Source of the DNA: an uncultured Limnohabitans sp.
GTDB lineage: Bacteria; Pseudomonadota; Gammaproteobacteria; Burkholderiales; Burkholderiaceae_C
NCBI RefSeq assembly: GCF_937889215.1
Contig: NZ_CALBEX010000357.1
Location: 1-5,176 of the forward strand
Direction of reading: 5' to 3'
DNA length: 5,176 nucleotides
The notes under the pieces are model-generated. The model did no database searches, was not told where the DNA came from, and saw only the letters and a list, made by a program, of their open reading frames with translations. Of the stretch, positions 1 to 5,176 are shown piece after piece (positions within the stretch are counted from its first letter, which is position 1; each line of letters starts with the position of its first letter). The translations under genes and the position numbers were made by a program.

Positions 1-1396
1 CCACCAGACGTTTTTGCAGTTGGTAGGCCGTCATGAGCAAGGTTTCACGCGCTGCAACATAGCCGTCCCAAGCGTCCAGGTTGTAACCCAGCTTCGGGTT
101 GAGTGTGGTGTTCATCAAACCAGCTTGCATAGGGGTTCTTGAACCTGCGGGCGTGGCTTTGGCAGTCAAGTAATCGGTGACGGCCTGTTGCCCTGCCAAT
201 TGCGCGGCCTGTGAAAGGTCTGAGGTGTTCAAGGCAGCCAATACCGAAACTGGGAATTCCATGCGACCCATGAGAACCTGTTGCCCCAGAACTTGCCAGC
301 GTGCACTGCTGTTAACCAACTGGCCTTGCAACCACTGCATCTGTTCTGCGCCCAGCATTTGTCGTGATGGCGATGAAAAAGTGGCCAGGGCTGCGGCTTG
401 CGCAGCAGCGCCAGCGATACCGGCCAGATCGCCAATTTCAACTTGCATATCCCGGCCAATCAGGCGCGTGTCCAGCATATGCAGGCTTACCAGGCTGCCA
501 AAATTGAAGCTCCTGTAAATTTTAGATTTGTCGGCTCCCGTGCGAATCGGCATCCACTCGTGGTAAGCCTGCAATGCAGCGGCTCTGCGATCAGCCCATG
601 CACCTTCGGTGGCCTGGGTGTGATTTTCTGCACCATGGGCATAGGCGTCATTGGCAAATTCGTGGTCATCCCAAATGGCGATCATGGGCTTAAGGGCATG
701 CAAGTTTTTGCTGTCTGGATCGCTTTTGTACTGAGCATGTCTGGCGCGGTAGTCGGCCAGCGTGAGCAATTCATTAGAGGGTACGGACACGCGACCCAAA
801 GTGGCGGCGGCCGATGATGCATAGCCGTTGGCGGCGTATTCATAGATGTAGTCACCCAGGTGCAAAGCAAATTCAACATCGCTTTTAGCCACATCAGCGT
901 AAACATTGAAAAAGCCTGCAGGGTAATTGGAGCAGCTCATAACGGCTAACTTGAGGCTGTCTGTTGATTGCGGCAATGTTCGCGTCCGTCCAACGGGTGA
1001 GCGGATTTCACCTTGGCTGAATCGGTAGTGGTAAGCAGTGCCGGCCTGGAGTCCACTGGCATCCACTTTGGCCGTGAAACCAGTGGCCAGTGTTGCCAGC
1101 ACAGTGCCCTCGCTCACGATTTTTACGAAATCAGCATCACTCGCCACTTGGTACCGAAGCGAAACATCTGCATCGCTGTCCGGAAATTTGGCGTGCGTCC
1201 AAAGAATCACTTTGTCAGCGAGTGGATCGCCACTGGCGACTCCGAACTTGAACTCAGCTTGGGCGTTGCCACCGCCGCACGCAGACAAGCTTGCACCAGC
1301 GGCAAGTACAGCAGAAACACTGGCGATTGTGATGACAAATTCGCGGCGAGATGTGGGCTTGGTCGCTGAGTACTCCAGTCGGTGAGTTGAAAACAC
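1..1396 (-). CDS. phoD: PhoD-family alkaline phosphatase/phosphodiesterase, Tat-exported lipoprotein (C-terminus beyond window)
   Basis: Secreted metal-dependent phosphatase that releases phosphate from phosphate mono- and diesters (family role). Frame is open for 465 codons to the left edge. Residues 16-20 (SRREF) form a twin-arginine motif, followed by a hydrophobic stretch and lipobox LSAC with lipidated Cys40, so a Tat lipoprotein. Residues about 46-130 are the beta-rich PhoD N-terminal domain (FGVASGDPL, 51-59). The phosphatase domain shows MSCSNY with Cys155, matching the Fe(III)-ligand Cys of Bacillus subtilis PhoD; HLGDYIYEY (179-187); IWDDHEFAND (241-250); LDTR (309-312); QMLGAEQMQWL (346-356). 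The C-terminal GD-x-H region lies outside. An in-frame stop sits at 1441-1439 and no in-frame ATG precedes the Tat motif. GTG at 1396 is the best start, with CTG at 1378 as alternative; neither has a well-spaced ribosome binding site. Divergent from the 5'-nucleotidase-like gene and preceded by a Pho-box-like site. Identity is secure; the start is uncertain. Confidence 0.93.
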   Translation of the reverse strand, partial: MFSTHRLEYSATKPTSRREFVITIASVSAVLAAGASLSACGGGNAQAEFKFGVASGDPLADKVILWTHAKFPDSDADVSLRYQVASDADFVKIVSEGTVLATLATGFTAKVDASGLQAGTAYHYRFSQGEIRSPVGRTRTLPQSTDSLKLAVMSCSNYPAGFFNVYADVAKSDVEFALHLGDYIYEYAANGYASSAAATLGRVSVPSNELLTLADYRARHAQYKSDPDSKNLHALKPMIAIWDDHEFANDAYAHGAENHTQATEGAWADRRAAALQAYHEWMPIRTGADKSKIYRSFNFGSLVSLHMLDTRLIGRDMQVEIGDLAGIAGAAAQAAALATFSSPSRQMLGAEQMQWLQGQLVNSSARWQVLGQQVLMGRMEFPVSVLAALNTSDLSQAAQLAGQQAVTDYLTAKATPAGSRTPMQAGLMNTTLNPKLGYNLDAWDGYVAARETLLMTAYQLQKRLV

Positions 1397-1429
1397 CCCT
1401 GCAATGTGCTTGTTCCGAATGATGTTTCG

Positions 1430-1447
1430 GTGACAAATTCATGAAGA
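1430..1447 (-). promoter_or_regulatory. Pho-box-like site facing phoD
   Basis: Read on the minus strand this is TCTTCAT-GAAT-TTGTCAC: two 7-mers spaced 11 bp start to start with an AT-rich 4-bp linker. Against the enterobacterial PhoB unit CTGTCAT they match 4/7 and 5/7. The second unit is identical to one in the E. coli phoA box, from memory. It lies 33 bp upstream of the proposed GTG start. A weak -10 candidate (CATCAT, 1424-1419) is only 5 bp downstream, closer than usual, so the promoter itself is not convincing. Function is inferred from sequence and from the phosphatase context. Confidence 0.5.
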
Positions 1448-1472
1448 TTTTGCGTATTTGAAAAAATTGGCA

Positions 1473-1504
1473 ATTTGAAGACGCATCGAGTTCTATCTTC
1501 AAAT
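1473..1504. repeat. 9-bp perfect inverted repeat in the divergent intergenic region
   Basis: ATTTGAAGA at 1473-1481 is the exact reverse complement of TCTTCAAAT at 1496-1504, with 14 bases between. The arms are AT-rich and there is no T-run after them, so this is not a typical terminator. Its position between the two divergent promoters fits an operator. The right arm overlaps the outermost, weakest unit of the rightward Pho-box array, so the symmetry may simply reflect Pho-like half sites on opposite strands. Confidence 0.4.
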
Positions 1505-1506
1505 AT

Positions 1507-1535
1507 TTGACTTAAATATTTCATCTTTCTGACAT
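1507..1535 (+). promoter_or_regulatory. Pho-box-like array upstream of the 5'-nucleotidase-like gene
   Basis: Three 7-mers repeat every 11 bp: TTGACTT (1507-1513), ATTTCAT (1518-1524) and CTGACAT (1529-1535), with linkers AAAT and CTTT. They match the PhoB unit CTGTCAT at 4/7, 5/7 and 6/7 positions, so the two proximal units give 11/14. A possible fourth, weaker unit TCTTCAA lies 11 bp further upstream at 1496-1502. The array ends 10 bp before a -10-like element, the arrangement in which PhoB replaces a -35 contact. This suggests induction by phosphate starvation; no binding data are available here. Confidence 0.6.
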
Positions 1536-1545
1536 GTTGAGCGAA

Positions 1546-1551
1546 TAAATT
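1546..1551 (+). promoter_or_regulatory. Possible -10 element of the rightward promoter
   Basis: TAAATT matches 4 of 6 positions of TATAAT and sits 10 bp after the last Pho-box unit. The overlapping AATAAA at 1544-1549 is equally plausible. Transcription would start near 1557-1559, giving a leader of about 25 bases. No good -35 hexamer is seen at standard spacing, as expected for an activator-dependent Pho promoter. Confidence 0.4.
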
Positions 1552-1570
1552 GTTTGCAGTTATTAACCAA

Positions 1571-1576
1571 AGAAGG
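1571..1576 (+). promoter_or_regulatory. Ribosome binding site fixing the start at 1583
   Basis: AGAAGG lies 6 bases before ATG at 1583. It favours that ATG over the in-frame TTG at 1550, which has no ribosome binding site and overlaps the proposed -10 region, and over the internal ATG at 1610, which would remove the basic start of the signal peptide. Confidence 0.75.
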
Positions 1577-1582
1577 TCTCTA

Positions 1583-3577
1583 ATGAAACAGATTTTTTCC
1601 AGAAAGATAATGATCGGATCCATGGCGGCCGCGCTGGTGCTGAGCGCTTGTGGCGGTAATGGCAATGAGCCACCTGAGGCCGCATTCACATTGCAGTTGT
1701 TGCACATCTCGGACGCCGATGGTTCAGACACCACTGCTTTGAACAGCGTGGCCAATTTGTCTGGCCTGATCCAGAAGTTTCGTGCCCAGTACCCACAGCA
1801 AACGCTGACAGTCAGCTCGGGTGATAACTACATCCCTGGGCCGCGTTTCAATGCGTCCTTTGACCCAAGTTTGAAACTTAGTTTAGGCAAAGAGGACGTT
1901 GGTCGCGCCGACATGGCGTTTCTGAATGCCTTTGGCATTCAAGCCTCTGCGATCGGCAACCATGAGCTGGACTTGGGTACGCGTCAGTTTGCCAGCATCA
2001 TCAAACCCGATGGTGCATGGAGCGGTGCTAAGTTTCCTTACCTGTCTTACAACGTGGACTTCGCGGCCGATTCGGACGTGGCCAGTCTGAAGCTGGCTAA
2101 CGGCGGTAAAGCACAAGAGCAATCGGGCAAGTTGACCGGCTGGACAATTGTGGAAGTAGGCAGTCAAAAAATAGGGGTGATTGGAGCCAGCTCTCCGGTG
2201 TTCGCCAACATCACTACTCCCGGAAAATTGCAGTTCGGCCCCACACTGACCAGCAGCGAAGTGGATGTGGCAGGTCTTGCAGCGGTTATCCAACAGGGCG
2301 TGGATGAGATGACGGCTGCAGGCATCAACAAAGTGGTGCTTTTGGCCCATATGCAAAGCCTGTCTGTCGAAAAGGCCTTGGCTTCCCGCCTTAAAAATGT
2401 GGACATCATTGTTGCAGGGGGCTCCAACACCTTGCTTTCAGATGCCAACGATGTGCTGCGCACTGGCGACAAGTCGGCGGGGGAGTACCCTTATCAGACT
2501 CAAGATGCAGCCGGCCAACCCACGGTGGTCGTTAACGTGGACGCCGATTACAAATACCTCGGTCGCTTCATGGCCCCTTTTGACGACAAGGGCGTGCTGA
2601 TCACCCGACGCTTTGATAACAAACTCTCGGGTGCCTGGGTTACCAGCGAGACCGACGACAGTGCGGGTGGTGTCATCGTTTCAGGCTTGGTGACCCAGGT
2701 TCGTGATGCCATCAAGGCTGTGCTCAAGAGCAAAGATGGCAATGTGTTCGGCAAAACTGGTGAATTCTTGGAAGGCCGCCGTGCGGCGGTACGCAACGAA
2801 GAGACCAACTTTGGCAACCTGACTGCGGACGCCAATCTTTGGTATGCCCAACTGTTGGACCCAACGGTACAAATTTCATTGAAAAATGGCGGCGGTATCC
2901 GATCTGAGATTGGTGAAGTCCTGGCACTGCCGGGGTCCACATCAACCGCTGTCCTGACAGCGCCTAAAGCCAACACTGAAGCACAGCGCCAAGCCGGGGA
3001 GATCTCTCAATTGGCGGTTGAAACGGCTTTGAAGTTCAATAACACTTTGGCTACTTTTGACATCACGGCCGCGCAACTCAAGTCCTTGATGGAGCATGGT
3101 GTTGCTGTCTTGGGCAGCCAAGGGCGTTTTCCTCAGATAGGCGGCATGAGATTCAGTTATGACCCGAGTCGCACAGCGCAATCACTTGATGGCAGTTTTG
3201 CAGTCACCACCGCGGGTGAACGCATCCGTTCGCTCAAGGTTGGCAACGATGTGGTTGTACAAAACGGGTCCTTGGTGGGTGACGCCCAGCGCACCTTCCG
3301 CATGGTGACACTGGGGTACCTGTCCACCAGAGGTGATGGTTATCCCTTCCCTGCCAATTTGGTGAATCTGGTTGATTTAAAAACCGCTATGAGCGACGCC
3401 ACTTCTGGGGGTGCTGCCAGCACCAGCACCGCGACTTTAGGCAGCGAGCAAGACGCCTTCATGAAGTACATGAAGAGCCAGTTCGGTACAACGGCCTTCG
3501 GAGTGAAAGACACGCCAGCCGCGGAAGACCTTCGCATCCAAAACCTGAGCCAGCGCTCAGACTCGGTTTTGAATTGA
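1583..3577 (+). CDS. Metallophosphatase/5'-nucleotidase family lipoprotein with atypical metal-ligand motifs
   Basis: Likely envelope enzyme releasing phosphate from nucleotides or related phosphoesters. 664 residues from ATG with a good ribosome binding site. Basic N-terminus, hydrophobic core and lipobox LSAC (Cys23, then Gly) indicate a Sec-exported lipoprotein. The N-terminal metallophosphatase domain spans about 35-355: LLHISDADG (39-47), SSGDNYIPGP (78-87), AIGNHELDLG (123-132, keeping the catalytic His127/Asp130 pair), LAH with His256, and AGGSN (278-282). The C-terminal 5'-nucleotidase domain spans about 390-600, with NGGGIR (435-440) and GDGYPFP (584-590), equivalents of the substrate-binding NGG-x-R and GGDGYP motifs of UshA. 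Relative to UshA, the metal ligands His43, His252 and Gln254 (often His in relatives) appear as Asp46, Gly280 and Asn282. The frame is intact, so this looks like a divergent subfamily and not decay. First gene of an operon with the propeller gene. Substrate not predictable; not named ushA. Confidence 0.9.
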   Translation: MKQIFSRKIMIGSMAAALVLSACGGNGNEPPEAAFTLQLLHISDADGSDTTALNSVANLSGLIQKFRAQYPQQTLTVSSGDNYIPGPRFNASFDPSLKLSLGKEDVGRADMAFLNAFGIQASAIGNHELDLGTRQFASIIKPDGAWSGAKFPYLSYNVDFAADSDVASLKLANGGKAQEQSGKLTGWTIVEVGSQKIGVIGASSPVFANITTPGKLQFGPTLTSSEVDVAGLAAVIQQGVDEMTAAGINKVVLLAHMQSLSVEKALASRLKNVDIIVAGGSNTLLSDANDVLRTGDKSAGEYPYQTQDAAGQPTVVVNVDADYKYLGRFMAPFDDKGVLITRRFDNKLSGAWVTSETDDSAGGVIVSGLVTQVRDAIKAVLKSKDGNVFGKTGEFLEGRRAAVRNEETNFGNLTADANLWYAQLLDPTVQISLKNGGGIRSEIGEVLALPGSTSTAVLTAPKANTEAQRQAGEISQLAVETALKFNNTLATFDITAAQLKSLMEHGVAVLGSQGRFPQIGGMRFSYDPSRTAQSLDGSFAVTTAGERIRSLKVGNDVVVQNGSLVGDAQRTFRMVTLGYLSTRGDGYPFPANLVNLVDLKTAMSDATSGGAASTSTATLGSEQDAFMKYMKSQFGTTAFGVKDTPAAEDLRIQNLSQRSDSVLN

Positions 3578-3583
3578 AATCAC

Positions 3584-3588
3584 AGGAG
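3584..3588 (+). promoter_or_regulatory. Ribosome binding site of the propeller gene
   Basis: AGGAG lies 6 bases before ATG at 3595. Three in-frame ATGs occur close together (3589, 3595, 3607). The one at 3589 is too close to the site and the one at 3607 is 18 bases away, so 3595 is preferred. The site begins 7 bases after the upstream stop codon, supporting a shared transcript. Confidence 0.8.
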
Positions 3589-3594
3589 ATGAAT

Positions 3595-5176
3595 ATGAAT
3601 ACGAATATGAAAAAAACCATGGTGTATGGCGTTTGCAGCTTGGCTTTTCTTGCCGCGCTGTCAGCTTGTGGCGGCTCCGGTGGGGTTGTGCAGACGCCCA
3701 GTGCTTTGGAGCTGGTCAAGTTGGGCGGCTTCGCACACCAAGGCGGTGTGGCCTCGGCTGAAATCACTGCCTATGACTCAGCCAGCAAAAAGCTGTTTGT
3801 GGTCAATGGTGCTTTGGCCAGTTTGGATGTCCTAAATTTGAGCAACCCGGCACAACCGGCTTTGCTCCAATCCATCACCATGGCCAGTTTGTGGGCCGAT
3901 GCCGGTGCGGCCAACAGCGTGGCAGTGCACCAAGGCATGGTGGCGTTGGCTGTGCAGGACTTGGACAAAACAAAGCCGGGCCGTTTGATCGTTTTGCGTG
4001 CCTCGGATTACGCCGTGTTGGGAACGGCCACTGTGGGCGCTTTGCCCGACATGGTGACTTTTACGCCGGATGGCAAAACCTTGTTGCTGGCCAACGAGGG
4101 TGAGCCCAATTCGTATGGCCAAGCCGACTCGGTAGACCCAGAGGGCTCCATCAGCGTCGTCGATGTCAGCGCGCTGAAGTTGACCAGTTCAAATGTTGTG
4201 TTGACAGCCAAAACGGCAGACTTCAAAGCCTTCAATGACCAAAAGGATGCGCTCATCGCTTCGGGTGTGCGGATTTTTGGGCCAGGCGCCACGGTCGCGC
4301 AAGACTTGGAGCCTGAATACATCGCGGTGTCAACGGACGGCAAAACGGCCTATGTCACCTTGCAGGAAAACAATGCCATGGCCATCGTGGACATTGCCTC
4401 CGCCAAGGTGACCGCCATCAAACCGTTTGGTTACAAGGACCACAGTCTCGCAGGTAATGGTCTGGATGCCAGCGACAAAGACAATGCCGTCAACATCAAG
4501 ACTTGGCCTGTACTGGGCATGTATTTGCCCGATGCCATCGCCAGTTACAGCGTGGCTGGGCAAACCTACTTGATCACCGCCAACGAAGGGGATGCGCGTG
4601 CCGATTGGCCGGGTTACAACGAAGAGTCTCGTGTCAATAAGTTGAAATTGAGCCCAGCGCTGCAGGCTTTCAAGTCCGATGCCCAGTTGGGTCGCCTGAA
4701 TGTCACCACTTCTCAAGGGGCGGTCAATGGCGTTTACGAAAAACTCTATGCGTATGGCACGCGCTCATTCTCCATCTGGAATGCGCAGGGCCAACAGGTC
4801 TTTGATTCTGGCGACCAGCTGGAGCAGTTGACCAAAGACTTGCCCCAGGCCAAGTTCAATGCGAGCCACTCTGGCAACAGCCAAGATGACCGCAGTGACA
4901 ACAAAGGCCCAGAGCCAGAAGGCGTCATCGTGGCCCAGTTTGGCCAAAAACATTACGCATTTATTGGACTGGAGCGCATTGGTGGTGTCATGGTTTACGA
5001 CGTGAGTCAGCCCACGAGGCCTGTATATGAAACTTACATCAACACCCGCAACGGTGCCACTGGTGACTTGGGGCCGGAGGGTATGCACTTGGTAGCCGCA
5101 GACCATTCGCCCAACGGCAAACCTTTGTTGGTGGTGGGCAATGAGGCCAGTGGAACGACTGCTATTTTTCAGATCA
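3595..5176 (+). CDS. Choice-of-anchor-I type beta-propeller lipoprotein (runs off right edge)
   Basis: 527 codons visible. Residues 6-22 form a short basic-hydrophobic signal peptide ending in lipobox LSAC (Cys25, followed by Gly-Gly-Ser), so a Sec-exported lipoprotein. The rest consists of repeated beta-strand blades of the kind 'FTPDGKTLLLANEGEPN' (156-172) and 'STDGKTAYVTLQENNAMAIV' (246-265). Acidic turns DLEPEY (237-242), ANEGDAR (329-335), DNKGPEPEG (435-443) and DLGPEG (491-496), then NEASGTT (516-522), are characteristic of the choice-of-anchor-I family. Relatives usually end soon after the last motif, so few residues are probably missing. No enzymatic activity is established for the family; such proteins are often labelled alkaline phosphatase or phytase-like without direct proof. 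It starts 17 bases after the 5'-nucleotidase-like gene and probably shares its Pho-type promoter. A role alongside that enzyme in organic-phosphate use is inferred from the pairing. Confidence 0.85.
   Translation, partial: MNTNMKKTMVYGVCSLAFLAALSACGGSGGVVQTPSALELVKLGGFAHQGGVASAEITAYDSASKKLFVVNGALASLDVLNLSNPAQPALLQSITMASLWADAGAANSVAVHQGMVALAVQDLDKTKPGRLIVLRASDYAVLGTATVGALPDMVTFTPDGKTLLLANEGEPNSYGQADSVDPEGSISVVDVSALKLTSSNVVLTAKTADFKAFNDQKDALIASGVRIFGPGATVAQDLEPEYIAVSTDGKTAYVTLQENNAMAIVDIASAKVTAIKPFGYKDHSLAGNGLDASDKDNAVNIKTWPVLGMYLPDAIASYSVAGQTYLITANEGDARADWPGYNEESRVNKLKLSPALQAFKSDAQLGRLNVTTSQGAVNGVYEKLYAYGTRSFSIWNAQGQQVFDSGDQLEQLTKDLPQAKFNASHSGNSQDDRSDNKGPEPEGVIVAQFGQKHYAFIGLERIGGVMVYDVSQPTRPVYETYINTRNGATGDLGPEGMHLVAADHSPNGKPLLVVGNEASGTTAIFQI

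Noticed and set aside
177..1385. Several plus-strand open frames (such as 398-817, 1013-1369 and 1038-1385) opposite phoD
   Set aside because: They are antisense to a continuous 465-codon PhoD frame with all family motifs. Their translations are Cys-, Ser- or Arg-rich and low in family features, and none has a convincing ribosome binding site.
1340..1443. A frameshift at the phoD N-terminus, with an ATG at 1443-1441 in another frame as the true start
   Set aside because: That ATG lies inside the linker of the Pho-box-like site and would encode an unrelated leader. A GTG start explains the data without assuming an error, although resequencing would settle it.
1550..1582. Extension of the 5'-nucleotidase-like gene to TTG at 1550
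   Set aside because: It would begin at the probable -10 element, has no ribosome binding site and would put eleven extra residues before a normal lipoprotein signal peptide.
1207..1755. A 182-codon minus-strand open frame across the intergenic region
   Set aside because: It runs antisense through the start of the 5'-nucleotidase-like gene, crosses both proposed promoters and then overlaps phoD in the wrong frame. The protein resembles nothing I know.
2164..2976. Minus-strand open frames inside the 5'-nucleotidase-like gene (for example 2164-2472 and 2548-2976)
   Set aside because: They are shadows of a well-supported gene, with no recognisable domains or start signals.
1583..3577. The nucleotidase-like gene as a pseudogene because metal ligands are changed
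   Set aside because: The frame is intact over 664 residues, with signal peptide, catalytic His-Asp pair and C-terminal substrate motifs preserved and a good ribosome binding site, so selection for function seems likely.
3578..3594. A terminator or promoter between the two plus-strand genes
   Set aside because: Only 17 bases separate them and these are taken up by the ribosome binding site; no hairpin or T-run is present.

Overview
The window holds the ends of two genes and one whole gene, arranged divergently around a 186-bp AT-rich control region. All three appear to be secreted lipoproteins for scavenging phosphate from organic phosphorus compounds. No RNA gene, mobile element, CRISPR array or origin is visible. 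Moderate-to-high GC in the genes, Comamonadaceae-like protein sequences and the 'LSAC-GG' lipoprotein signals suggest a betaproteobacterium of the order Burkholderiales (for example a Rhodoferax- or Polaromonas-type organism). This placement rests on general resemblance only, because no marker gene is present.

Layout: positions 1-1396 on the minus strand carry a PhoD-type alkaline phosphatase. It has a twin-arginine signal and a lipobox, and its C-terminus lies beyond the left edge. Positions 1397-1582 are the divergent intergenic region. It contains a Pho-box-like pair facing phoD, a 9-bp inverted repeat, and a better Pho-box array facing right, followed by a plausible -10 element and a clear ribosome binding site. 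Positions 1583-3577 on the plus strand encode a 664-residue lipoprotein of the metallophosphatase/5'-nucleotidase family with several altered metal-ligand positions. Seventeen bases later, at 3595, a choice-of-anchor-I type beta-propeller lipoprotein begins. It runs off the right edge, probably within a few residues of its natural end.

How they may work together (inference): under phosphate starvation PhoB could switch on both arms. PhoD, folded with its metals in the cytoplasm and exported by Tat, would hydrolyse phosphodiesters and monoesters. The 5'-nucleotidase-like protein and its operon partner, both exported by Sec, would act on nucleotides or other phosphoesters at the envelope. The point most worth pursuing is the 5'-nucleotidase-like protein: its catalytic His-Asp pair and substrate-binding motifs are intact, but three canonical metal-ligand positions are changed. 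It is also paired with a propeller of unknown activity.
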